This document shows, one piece after another, positions 1-9,296 of a stretch of 64,000 bases of DNA (within the stretch, counting starts at the first letter, position 1; each line of letters begins with the position of its first letter). The notes beneath the pieces are model-generated. The model did not search any database, had not been told where the DNA came from, and saw nothing but the letters and a program-made list of their open reading frames with translations. Source of the DNA: Arsenophonus apicola (GTDB lineage: Bacteria; Pseudomonadota; Gammaproteobacteria; Enterobacterales; Enterobacteriaceae); the NCBI RefSeq assembly GCF_020268605.1, contig NZ_CP084222.1:1922001-1986000 (forward strand), given 5' to 3'. A program made the position numbers and the translations under genes.

Positions 1-182
1 GACTTTAAACTACAATCAAGTTTATGGAATAGATTATTTTTATTATTAAATACCATTAACAATAATAATTATTACTTTAATTAATGATTTTATTATAAAT
101 ACACTAGATAACAAATAAATACAAATTATCAAATCAATATTCAATTTATAAAAATTATAGTATCACTAACAATTATTTTACT

Positions 183-216
183 GGATAAAAAATTACCACC
201 ATGTATAAAAATGGTG
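183..216 (-). terminator. possible terminator of thiD
   Basis: On the minus strand a 6-bp stem (CACCAT / ATGGTG, 8-base loop) spans the last codons of thiD and is followed directly by a run of T. The hairpin overlaps the stop codon, which is unusual but workable. Seen in the sequence; function inferred. Confidence 0.45.
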
Positions 217-990
217 CACTGGCCCAGCACCTTTTCCGACATTTAATCTATTGGCATGTATTAAAGAATTTTGCACATAATTTTTTGCTGCAATAATTGT
301 ATCATGCCAGTTGTTAAAACAAGGGCGCAGTGCCGCCAACGCTGCAGATAATGTACAACCGGTACCATGAGTATGTCTTGTTTTTACTTTAGGTAATGAA
401 TATCGCCATTCACCACTATGGGTAACAAGCCAATCTGGACTTTCTTTATTATTAAGATGTCCACCCTTCATAAGTACAGCTTGGCAACCAAATGATAAAA
501 GTTTTCTTCCCTGAGATACCATCTCCTGTTCACTTTTAGCCACAGTGCAATTAAGAAGTACTGCAGCCTCCGGTAAATTCGGCGTGATAAGTGACACTTT
601 AGGTAACAACATATTGATAAGAATATCAATCGCATCAGTATTTAATAATGGTACCCCACTTTTTGCTAGCATAACGGTATCAAGCACCGTAAAAGATAAT
701 GAATATTTTTGTAATGCGGCTGCTACTATGCATATATTTGTAGTATTTGATAACATACCAATTTTCACACTATCAATATGAACGTCGGTCAATACTGATT
801 CAAGTTGTGAAGCAACAATTTCACCAGGAAGATTATGAATTGACTGTACTGAGCAAGTATTTTGCGCGACTAATGCTGTTATCACAGCTGCACCATAATT
901 TCCTAATGCTGAAAATACTTTCAAATCAGCATTAATACCTGCCCCGCCTGTTGGATCTGTTCCGGCAATTGATAACGAATTATAAATCAT
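193..990 (-). CDS. thiD: hydroxymethylpyrimidine/phosphomethylpyrimidine kinase
   Basis: ThiD phosphorylates 4-amino-5-hydroxymethyl-2-methylpyrimidine (HMP) and then HMP-phosphate to the pyrophosphate used by ThiE in thiamine synthesis; it is cytoplasmic. The protein shows the family's N-terminal AGTDPTGGAG motif and the C-terminal HGTGCTLSAALAA motif that holds the phosphate and the catalytic Cys, and ends in HHFYTWW much as E. coli ThiD ends. I place the start at the ATG before IYNSLSIAGT, giving about 265 aa, the usual length; a TTG 45 bases further upstream (1035) would add a tail the family lacks. No thiM or thiE is adjacent, so it stands alone at the edge of the window, and salvage of HMP is possible. 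Identification is firm. Confidence 0.95.
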   Translation of the reverse strand: MIYNSLSIAGTDPTGGAGINADLKVFSALGNYGAAVITALVAQNTCSVQSIHNLPGEIVASQLESVLTDVHIDSVKIGMLSNTTNICIVAAALQKYSLSFTVLDTVMLAKSGVPLLNTDAIDILINMLLPKVSLITPNLPEAAVLLNCTVAKSEQEMVSQGRKLLSFGCQAVLMKGGHLNNKESPDWLVTHSGEWRYSLPKVKTRHTHGTGCTLSAALAALRPCFNNWHDTIIAAKNYVQNSLIHANRLNVGKGAGPVHHFYTWW

Positions 991-2617
991 AAATTTCCCT
1001 AATGTTTTATATAGTAAACAGAATAATTTATGCAACCTTACTTGACTTATTAGATGAAACCAATAGTTTTTTTATATCATAGCAAATGAATTTATTGCTT
1101 TTACTCGCCACTCTAGCTCTTTTTTTATTTAACATTAAATATGTAATAAAAACCATTCTCATTATATATATTTTATTAATTTTATATTTTAATTAAATAA
1201 CCTAAACACAACTAATTTTATAAAACTTAAACATAATATTATTACTTATCAAAAAAGTCCCTCAAATTAAAAGTTAACTCATTGTGCTTTATAAAATTAA
1301 ATAATTTATCTATCAATAACACTCATTGACAATAAACAAAACTAGTCGGTATCACATGTTATTATCTTGCTTTAACATAAGAATAGTATTTCATAATGAA
1401 ATGGTTATTAATAACGACTTCATTTACTGATAATGTGATTATAAAATCAATTTTTATAAACAAAAAATTAACACTCTTATTAGATTATATTATCCTTCAA
1501 TCTTTAAATATAATAAATTATGTAAGAATTTTTATTTTCATCAATTTCAATAAAAAATTTATATAGACAACAATAGATAATAAATTGGATATCTAATACT
1601 TATTAACAAAAACTATTTATAAATAAAATGATTTAATTATATAAAAATTTAATGTAATGAATATAAATATGCATTTAATATACATTTTATTAAATCAAAA
1701 TTGAATAATAAATAGCTAATTAAAGCCTGATATAGGATTAAGTAATCTATTGTTTTCACAATCAAGCTTAATTTTAAAAAGAAAAAAATGGTTTCATTTA
1801 AAAATTATTTTATAAAAAATCAGAAAAAATGGGTGCAGCAATCTTGTTGTTAGTACTAATGCCCTTTGTTTGAAATGCAAAGTCACAACAACGATTTAAT
1901 ATTCAACTAATCTTATTGTAAAATTTTTTATTATTTACCCTTTATTTAATTTTCGATTGAGAAATATATTTAAAACATTTGCTATACATAATCTAGTATC
2001 ATAAACACTTCAAACATAATAAATATTTAACTTTAGCAATTCATTTTGTCGCGAAATACCCCACTTAAAAATTAATATATAACACTTACTTTCACTATCT
2101 AAAAAATATAACTGAAAACTATAAACATATTGATTAGCATATAAATCGATAATTATAACTTTACTGTTGAATTTGGCATTAATAATTCTATCGTCTTAGT
2201 TAAATTATTTGATAAATTAACAATGCTATTTGATAATTTATTTAATTCATTGTTAGTTTAATTTTATATTTTAAAAATCTTTTACACTATAAATAGTTAA
2301 TAAATTTCAAACTTAAGCAATAATAGACTATTTTGCCAAATTGAATATATAAATAAAAAACATTTAATTAACATAATGATGTAATTTTCATACTTTATTT
2401 AACGTTTGTGTTTTTTAATAAAAACAAAATATAATCAATCTTAGATACATTTAAGCTACCGTGATTTCCCTGGTGTAATAAGGCGATTTGAATTATATAC
2501 TATAAAATTCTACTATTTTAATTTTAGATAATAATTTGAGATAAATTATAATTTAATTTGTAATTTTTTTAAATAATTGTAGATATGACTAATAAGAAGA
2601 TATCTTTTAGGGGGCTT
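991..2617. other. long AT-rich region without a recognisable gene
   Basis: About 1.6 kb of extremely AT-rich sequence, rich in stops in all frames. The only hint of former coding is at 1788-1920: a Lys-rich start (MVSFKNYFIKNQKK), then after a frame change near an A-run a hydrophobic stretch (GAAILLLVLMPFV) followed by TGA at 1871-1873 and NAKSQQRF. This looks like a decayed signal peptide but matches nothing I can name. Confidence 0.4.
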
Positions 2618-2941
2618 TTAATTCCATAATATTTCTGTACAATCTTTTATAATTGCACAAATCATCCCGTTGGGCATTCTTTTCAAATCAAGATAGCCAC
2701 TAACATTGTAAAGTTTTTTTCGTACTCTAGAAAACAATTGGCTAACGTTATTTGCTGTAATACTCCTATATCTATCCATCCACACATATTGAATAAGGTG
2801 TTCTAAATCCATCGTATCCTTGCCATGAGAAAAATTGAGGATAACTTCAAGCATAAGAAATTCTTTAGGGGTTAATTTCACAACTTCATCTTCTACTTCA
2901 ACCGTCCTACCAACGCTATTGATAACTATATACGACTTCAT
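2618..2941 (-). CDS. stand-alone winged-helix DNA-binding protein (OmpR/CadC type)
   Basis: A 107-aa protein that consists almost wholly of a transcriptional regulator C-terminal (Trans_reg_C) winged helix: the LTPKEFLMLEVIL segment near residues 23-35, an Asn/Ser-rich recognition-helix region NNVSQLFSRVRKKL around 64-77, and a wing ending at GMICAI. There is no receiver domain and no membrane helix, whereas CadC/ToxR-type regulators normally continue into a transmembrane segment and a sensor domain. The gene has a very strong ribosome binding site (AGGAGG about 7 bases before ATG), so translation looks active. It may be a short autonomous regulator or the remnant of a longer CadC-like one. 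Its targets are unknown; it lies isolated in AT-rich sequence between thiD and the accessory genes. Confidence 0.7.
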   Translation of the reverse strand: MKSYIVINSVGRTVEVEDEVVKLTPKEFLMLEVILNFSHGKDTMDLEHLIQYVWMDRYRSITANNVSQLFSRVRKKLYNVSGYLDLKRMPNGMICAIIKDCTEILWN

Positions 2942-3376
2942 AGCTCCCTCCTCCTGATAAAATATAAATAAACTAATATAGTTATACTTATATCAATAAA
3001 GAATACAAAACTATACTTTTTTATTGAGCTAATGTTCAAAATTTTGATAATAATTTTTTAAAGACTAAATTAACTAAATTCATTTTACAGCAATAACAGG
3101 TTTAATTAACATAAATTTTATTTCATTTAATGAATTTTAGTTCCTAATAGTATCTAAATATTATTACTAATTATGGAAAATTTTAAAGTCATCTTTATCT
3201 CTTTTATTAAAAAAAATCAATTATATCTTTCCAAATAGTATATTTGTAAAATAAAATAATGAGCATAGCATTATGGTAATCATAATGATTGTAACAATAA
3301 AGTTTAATATTTGTCTTATTTTTGTTTCAATGAAATTGTTTAAAAAGTAAATCTAGAATCTGGGGGTTATACCCAT
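2942..3376. other. AT-rich intergenic spacer
   Basis: 435 bases between the divergent winged-helix gene and the holin gene. It must hold both promoters, but I see no clear operator or RNA structure. Confidence 0.5.
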
Positions 3377-3676
3377 ATGCCTAAAGAAAATGATGTTCTT
3401 TTATGGTGTCTTATAGGTTTGTTTTCTGCATGGGGAGGTGCTACTAGATATATACTAAATACGGAAAAAAAGAAATCAAAACGACGATGGATAGCGATGA
3501 TATTTGAAATGATTATATCTTGCTTTACTGGATTTATTGGCGGTTTATTAGCTATGGAATATGGCTCTAGTGATTATATTGCACTAGTAGTCGCAGGTTT
3601 ACTCGGATCTATGGGTGGTACAGGATTAAAATTACTATACCAAAAAGTTTTCAATTTTAAGATTGATAAAAAATAA
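3377..3676 (+). CDS. phage-type holin, orphan
   Basis: A 99-aa membrane protein with about three hydrophobic segments (roughly residues 8-27, 40-62, 69-90), a basic stretch between the first two (KKKSKRR), a WGGATRY motif after the first helix and a charged C-terminus. This layout resembles the LydA/class-III phage holins, which form lesions in the inner membrane and let a murein hydrolase out. The family assignment rests on pattern recognition, not an alignment. No endolysin, spanin or other phage gene is nearby, so it is an orphan: a prophage remnant or a holin recruited for protein release. A purine-rich GGGGG lies about 10 bases before the ATG. It could also be an unrelated small membrane protein. 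Confidence 0.6.
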   Translation: MPKENDVLLWCLIGLFSAWGGATRYILNTEKKKSKRRWIAMIFEMIISCFTGFIGGLLAMEYGSSDYIALVVAGLLGSMGGTGLKLLYQKVFNFKIDKK

Positions 3677-4204
3677 TTTACTTTTATAACTACCATAATT
3701 ATAAACACTTAATTATTACTAGCTATGTTTTCCTTTTACTATAAATACCACTAAGGGTAGTTTTGAAATAATATTCTACTTTTAGTGATATCAACTCTAT
3801 CATTCTGATAACTAAATTATTATATTCACAGCTTATTTACTAAATAGATAATATTATTTAAATACAATGTTAACTTTATTATATTATGTGCTTTAAAGAT
3901 AATAATTATTAAACTATTGCATTTAAATAATGGAAAGAAATTGTAGTTGTTAATATCATTCCTACTTAATATTAATAATGTATTATAAATCATAAAATAT
4001 ACAATCTATTATATTCATTTATTAAAATTAATAAGTAAAAAAGATAAAATAAAAAAATAAAACTTATAATATAAAAAATTTAATTTTATATATTTAATAA
4101 TATTAAGTAAAATTAGTTTCATTTTATTCTGAACAAATATTAAGATCCTTAATCATTTTTTGGATCATATTAACAAGTAGTAAATTAGACATAAGTAGGA
4201 AAAA
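3677..4204. other. AT-rich intergenic spacer
   Basis: 528 bases of very AT-rich sequence between the holin and the peptidase locus. No gene, RNA or convincing terminator was recognised. Confidence 0.5.
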
Positions 4205-6160
4205 ATGAATATAAAAAAATATGCAGATAATAGTAAAATAATACATGTCAATCATAACTTTATGCAAGACAACCAAAGCTCCTTAATTAGAACTTTTGTT
4301 ATTGAAGAAGTTAATGTTGAATTTATCCGATTGATGTTTAGTTTAGCCAATATGCCATCTGGTTCATATATATAAATTACTGATCGTAAGAGACAACATA
4401 CACGTATATTTCCACTAAATAAAGGGGCTACGCTGGATGTAACTTTTTATACTAATTGTATCGATATCAAAGTTATTTTACCCAAAAATTATTACTATAA
4501 TGAAAATCAAATAGCAGAGCTTACTTATTATGAAGCACTTCCTCAAGATCTAACGCAAATCGTTGAAGATAGTCATGATGGGCGGCAACCTTACATGTGG
4601 TATAAAAATACACCTTTTTTTAATCCAGTTCGCGCTGTCCATTTTGCTGCATTTAATGGTTATGGTGGAAGTTGCTCATTTATAGGTTCGGCTAATCACG
4701 TATTAACAAATCGCCATGTTGCTTTAGGCCCCAATAGCCAAATTGATCCAGAAGCAATAAATTCCAGCGAAATGTGGGTTAACTGGCACAATATTACTAA
4801 CGATTTTTCATCACCGATTACTGATATTATCAATTTTGATGTCGATAAGGTATTAACCTATGGCAAAGAAATTGGTGGGGTTGAGGATTATGCCTTATTT
4901 ACTATCACGGATTTTGATTATCAAAATGCTCACGTTAAAACTTTATTTGGTGGTCTAAAGCTTCAAGAAACTATAAATGACGAGCACGAAAATATTTATA
5001 TTCCGCAACATGGTGGAGCAAAACCGTTACAAATCAGTGCCCGGCTGGTGAGTTCTATGCATCCTTTTGCATCAATAACCACTCAGCCAGAGTATGGTGA
5101 TTTATTCATTCTAGGAGATATGGAACCAGGATCCTCAGGCGCTCCTCTAATTGGTCGCGAAACACACAATATATTAGGAATTTTATGGGGACGTCTTTTA
5201 TTTACCCAACATGGCATTTCATCACCATACCTTATTGATAAGCTCAAAGATTTTATTTCTGATAGTAATATTCATATCAAAGCACAAGATAATATTGTGT
5301 CACATAATATTGAAGCAACACCGGTCGATAATGCTGAAATTAAAGTGATATTAGGTGATAAAGAACAATTAATTCCTTTTGATACCATTCTTGTTGAAAA
5401 CCATGATGGCTACTCTATTGTCGAAATGGCTGGATTGGATCTTACAACCAGAAAAACAATGCCAGTAAAATATAAAGTCTTGGCAATTATGTCTAATCAC
5501 CAGGTAAGCCATCTTAATGATCCTGCGTTAATTGGTGAAGTAACGCTGAGATTTATTCCTTACCAACATCCACAAGAAACTGTTATTAAAAGCTGGTTTG
5601 TTGCTCGAATAGAACGAGATGGTGAAATTGTCAACAATTACATTACTCGCATCTTAAGCTATAACTACGATGTCTTCGAAATACCATTTGATGTTAACAA
5701 TGCAGATTGCATGCCATTAATATTTGATGCCAAACAAGCTAATACTATTCTACACCCATTTACCGAAACCAATCCTAATTTATCATTTTATACTCTACGC
5801 CATGGGCAAGGACCAGAAAATGTTGGTGAAATTAGTGATGGTTACTCAATTTTAAAAACACAAGTCATTAATGAAAAAGGTGAAAAAGAGCTAGTTACTT
5901 TCCAGGCATATCGGATTAAATCAGTAACCGAAAGTGAGCCTTACCCTTTGATCTATTCACCAAGCAGAATTAATGTAAAATGTAATTATGACTTTAAAGG
6001 ACCATCATATTTAAGAATCTGTTATTACCCCGAGGATAATCTGCATTTAATTGGTAAAGGAACATTTAAGGGGATTATTGCGCTTCATGGCAGTGATGAA
6101 AGTGGTTCTGCAGATCGTTTATGTAAAAATATTCTATTGGATATTACAATAAACGGATAA
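4205..6160 (+). pseudogene. trypsin-like serine peptidase with one in-frame stop
   Basis: Reading from ATG 4205 gives 56 codons, then TAA at 4373-4375, after which the same frame runs open to 6160. Without the stop the protein would be about 651 aa. An ORF starting at the in-frame ATG 4595 (521 aa) still holds the whole PA-clan catalytic core, numbered from that ATG: His41 in LTNRHV, Asp98 in GVEDYALF, and nucleophile Ser181 in EPGSSGAP. The roughly 300 residues after the core form a region I do not recognise. Neither start is followed by a signal peptide, so the product would be cytoplasmic or exported by another route. The ribosome site before 4595 is poor (GGGCGG). Alternatives: a true nonsense mutation, an expressed truncated peptidase from 4595, or a sequence error. 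Substrate unknown. Confidence 0.75.
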
Positions 6161-6435
6161 TTTAATAATATTACGAAAATAATAGATAAATAGTAATACT
6201 CTTTTTAATAAAAAAGGTATTACTAATAATTATTTCTATAATAAACCATAATATTTAACATTGGATATTCGATCAGTTTCAATCGGTAAAAAAAGCTATT
6301 ATTAATATCATTCAGTTATATTTTTTTGCTATTAATAAGACAAACTATTTAAGATTAATAGTAAGAAAATAAGTTAACTACATCATAATAGTAACTTAGC
6401 ATTTAACTTTTTAATGGAATTAAATAGGCCATAAG

Positions 6436-7173
6436 ATGAATAAAGAAAAAATTACTAGCGAGAAAAAAAATTTAATTTTTGCATTTGTCCTTTTCCCTGG
6501 AATGACACCATTAGATATTATAGGGCCTGCCACTCTATTGCAAAATCAAGGGTTTACTATAGAATATGTTTGGCATAATAAACAACCTATCTCAACAGAA
6601 ATTAATTGTCTAACGCTTACACCTACCACAACTTTTGATGAATTAGATGCTGTCGATATATTATGCATTACCGGTTCACATAATCCATTTCCCGCACTTA
6701 AAGATATTAAAATGTTAGAATGGATACATAAGGTTGGACAGAATGCTAAGTATATTACTAGTGTATGTAATGGTTCTATGTTTTTGGCCGCAGTAAATCT
6801 TTTAGATAACTATAAATCTTCAACACACTGGAGTTGTAATGAGTTTTTAGCTAAGTTAGGTGCTACTGTTTCAAACGAACGAATTACCATTGATAGAAAT
6901 AGAATTACAGGTGGAGGCGTAACCGCTGGTATTGATTTTGGGCTACATATATTATCAATGATAAAATCAGAAACCGATGCCAAAGTAATGCAACTACTTA
7001 CCCAATATGATCCACAACCCCCTTTTCAGTCAGGAAATCCTGAAACAGCTGAACCGGAAATAATTAATATAGCGTGTGATAATATTAAAACATCATTTGC
7101 AACAGAAACGCCCGATTATCTAGAAATACTAAAGCGTACCATTGAAAGAAAAAAAGACTTTATGAAGAATTAA
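6436..7173 (+). CDS. DJ-1/PfpI family protein (isonitrile hydratase-like)
   Basis: A 245-aa class-I glutamine-amidotransferase-like fold protein. It shows the N-terminal FVLFPGMTPLDIIGP motif, a nucleophile-elbow Cys at about residue 111 in SVCNGS, a following THWSC segment and ITGGGVTAGIDFGL near residues 158-171. Pseudomonas isonitrile hydratase (InhA) uses an Asp in the first motif and a Cys 84 residues later; here Asp27 and Cys111 keep that spacing. The activity could therefore be isonitrile hydration, but the wider family also includes AraC-linked amidase-like domains and stress proteins, so the substrate is unproven. A ribosome site (AGG, 7 bases from ATG) supports the start. It follows the peptidase on the same strand after 275 bases. 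Confidence 0.85.
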   Translation: MNKEKITSEKKNLIFAFVLFPGMTPLDIIGPATLLQNQGFTIEYVWHNKQPISTEINCLTLTPTTTFDELDAVDILCITGSHNPFPALKDIKMLEWIHKVGQNAKYITSVCNGSMFLAAVNLLDNYKSSTHWSCNEFLAKLGATVSNERITIDRNRITGGGVTAGIDFGLHILSMIKSETDAKVMQLLTQYDPQPPFQSGNPETAEPEIINIACDNIKTSFATETPDYLEILKRTIERKKDFMKN

Positions 7174-7257
7174 ATTAATGTATCTAATATTGTTGAATAT
7201 TATTTAATTTATTGATACATTTAGGTTATTTTGACAATATAAGCATCCGGATGCATT

Positions 7258-7833
7258 ATGATTAATAACCTTAAGCGCTATAAACCCTGTGCAGTTATAT
7301 TGAAGTACTCCTTATCTACGCTTTTTTTCATTTCATTTACAGCGACGGCTCATCAATACCAAAAAATCGCTGTTCTGATTGAACAACGTCTCTCTTATAT
7401 GAAATATGTTGCTAAGTATAAATTTGAAAAACACCTTTCGGTAGAAGATCATACACAAGAAAATAAAGTTATTTTAAATTCTATTAATAAAGCAGAAACT
7501 TTAGGCTTGGATAAAAAATCAATAGAGCCTTTTATGATATCCCAAATAAATGCAGCTAAAGCAATTCAGTATCGTTATAAGGCAGATTGGCTATCCATGC
7601 CAGAAACTATAAATCAATATGATGACTTGAAGGACATTCGTTTAAAAATTAGTAAATTAAGTGATGACATCTTACTATTAATTGCTAATGAATTAAAAAG
7701 AAACGGCCAAATAAAAAATCAGATCTGTTTATATATAAATAAAATCCAGCTACATAATCTTAAAGACGCTGATAAAAAAATAATCTGTTCATCACTGAAG
7801 CAAATATCTTTAAAAAATAAAAATTCTAACTAG
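7258..7833 (+). CDS. aroQ: secreted (periplasmic) chorismate mutase, AroQ-gamma type
   Basis: Chorismate mutase converts chorismate to prephenate, the branch point to Phe and Tyr. This 191-aa protein begins with a signal peptide (basic start, hydrophobic core ending FFISFTATA, likely cut before HQYQK), so it is exported. The all-helical gamma-class signatures follow: LIEQRLSYMKYVAKYK (about residues 41-56, active-site Arg and Lys), VEDHTQE (about 62-68) and INAAKAIQYRYKADW (about 98-112). Exported AroQ-gamma enzymes are known in Salmonella, Yersinia, Mycobacterium and plant-parasitic nematodes, and their function outside the cytoplasm is unsettled. Here it lies between a DJ-1-like gene and an unknown gene on the same strand, away from any aromatic amino acid genes. 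Confidence 0.88.
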   Translation: MINNLKRYKPCAVILKYSLSTLFFISFTATAHQYQKIAVLIEQRLSYMKYVAKYKFEKHLSVEDHTQENKVILNSINKAETLGLDKKSIEPFMISQINAAKAIQYRYKADWLSMPETINQYDDLKDIRLKISKLSDDILLLIANELKRNGQIKNQICLYINKIQLHNLKDADKKIICSSLKQISLKNKNSN

Positions 7834-7894
7834 CAAAACTAATAAAGTCATTAGCAAAATTTTCTATTTAATTTATATTCTTGAGAAAATTAAT

Positions 7895-8725
7895 ATGCGT
7901 ATATCCCCATTAACTGTTTTGCCAGCATATTCATCTGAGAAACTAAGCAATAACGAATATAATACTGACAATTTTAATAATCAATTATTAGAATTTGATG
8001 AAATAATTACTTATTCAAACGATATACCATTGAAACAAAAAATAGATTTTAACAGTAAAATTATGGGGTTAATTAATGAAATTGAAAGCTTACATGATAA
8101 ACATATCAAATCATATAAAAATATTAACCACACTTTTATAAAAGAATTACAAATACTAAAAGTAAAATTTGGTATGGTTGCTATGAAATATGGTGATACT
8201 GATTGGGAAAGTCTTGGTCTTTCTCAAGAAATACTTGAAAATAATAATAAATTTTTTAATTCTAATTTATGTTTATTATCATCAGATGAGCAGCAATTAC
8301 AAAAAATAACGGAAGAAAATAGAAATTATGTCTGGTATTGTTGTTTATATAACTTTGCCCATCAATTAGCCTATGAAAAGGTTGAACCTCCCGCTGATAA
8401 GAATAATGCAGAATATTATTCCATTGTCGATGAGTTAAAAACAAAAAATTTGCCAGAAGATACAGTATTTGCAATAGCAAATGCACGCTGTGCGCTAATC
8501 CTATGTGAGAAATCTTTTGCTGGTGAGTATCCTAAAAATAATACTTTGTATATACAACTTAAAGAGGTTAATCTTTTTTATAATAATTATTTAGCCAGAA
8601 ATAAAAATAGTCATGTTGAACAATTAGCTAGAGAATGTGATGTGCTAACGGAAATCAAATCACTCTATATAGCCGAATCGATAATACAGGAATTTAAAAA
8701 GTTAGAGTCAAGCAGTCAAATATAG
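7895..8725 (+). CDS. unrecognised 276-aa protein
   Basis: No family recognised. The protein is acidic to neutral, Asn/Lys/Glu-rich and predicted mostly helical, with no signal peptide and no membrane helix. Its first 40 residues are rich in Ser and Asn and lack long hydrophobic runs, a composition seen in many type III secretion substrates, but this is weak evidence. A Cys-containing segment (NYVWYCCLYNFAHQLAYEK, about residues 148-166) and a helix with NARCALILCEKS (about 200-211) are its most distinctive parts. GAGAA lies 9 bases before the ATG. It starts 61 bases after the chorismate mutase gene on the same strand and may be co-transcribed with it. Confidence 0.6.
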   Translation: MRISPLTVLPAYSSEKLSNNEYNTDNFNNQLLEFDEIITYSNDIPLKQKIDFNSKIMGLINEIESLHDKHIKSYKNINHTFIKELQILKVKFGMVAMKYGDTDWESLGLSQEILENNNKFFNSNLCLLSSDEQQLQKITEENRNYVWYCCLYNFAHQLAYEKVEPPADKNNAEYYSIVDELKTKNLPEDTVFAIANARCALILCEKSFAGEYPKNNTLYIQLKEVNLFYNNYLARNKNSHVEQLARECDVLTEIKSLYIAESIIQEFKKLESSSQI

Positions 8726-8931
8726 AAGTAGCTAAATCTTACATTACTATAACTATTATATCTGCCAATACTCCAGCTTATACAAACAAAGAAGCATGAT
8801 AATTTAGCCTAACAAAAAGCAGAAAGTACCTCATAGAAAAGATTATTCTAATTATTTAATAACTATTTTCTCCACAAATCATGATTTGCTGCTATTGTTG
8901 TAGTGATATCTTGCAAATTCGGAGTTTTATT

Positions 8932-9246
8932 ATGAAATTGAAAATATTTTTTGTTACATTAATAGGCGTTTTACTTGTAAACCCGGTTTTAGCTGCCGAA
9001 AAAACGACGAAAAAAACCATGTCATCTCAACAAATTAAAATGAAGGATTGCAATATTCAAGCTAAGAAAAAATCATTAGAGGGTCATAAAAGAAAATCCT
9101 TTATGCAATCTTGTCTTAGCAGTAAACCGTCTAAAAAAAGTAACTCTCAAAATGAGAAAATGATCAAGTGTAATGCCGAAGCTGGAAAAATAAAATTTAA
9201 AGAAGGTGAACGGAAAATATTTATGAGCAAATGCCTACATGGTTAA
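8932..9246 (+). CDS. psiF: PsiF repeat protein, periplasmic
   Basis: A 104-aa protein with a signal peptide (MKLKIFFVTLIGVLL...VLAA) and two copies of the PsiF repeat: QQIKMKDCNIQA...KRKSFMQSCL and NEKMIKCNAEA...ERKIFMSKCL, each with a conserved Cys pair. E. coli PsiF (106 aa) has the same two-repeat layout and is phosphate-starvation induced; its function is unknown. I chose the ATG at 8932, preceded by CGGAG, over an upstream ATG at 8881 that would add a Cys-rich tail before the signal peptide. I could not find a clear Pho box upstream. A strong terminator follows, so it is a single-gene unit. Confidence 0.85.
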   Translation: MKLKIFFVTLIGVLLVNPVLAAEKTTKKTMSSQQIKMKDCNIQAKKKSLEGHKRKSFMQSCLSSKPSKKSNSQNEKMIKCNAEAGKIKFKEGERKIFMSKCLHG

Positions 9247-9257
9247 TTTAAATATAC

Positions 9258-9296
9258 AAATAAGGCCATTTTCTTTTTATTAGCCTTATTTTTTAT
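9258..9296 (+). terminator. rho-independent terminator of psiF
   Basis: Perfect 9-bp stem (AAATAAGGC / GCCTTATTT) with a 16-base loop followed by T6, starting 12 bases after the psiF stop. Confidence 0.8.

Noticed and set aside
4595..6160. ATG 4595 as the certain start of an intact peptidase gene
   Set aside because: The frame continues open upstream to the TAA at 4373 and beyond it to ATG 4205 with protein-like sequence, and the ribosome site before 4595 is poor; treated as an interrupted gene with a possible internal start.
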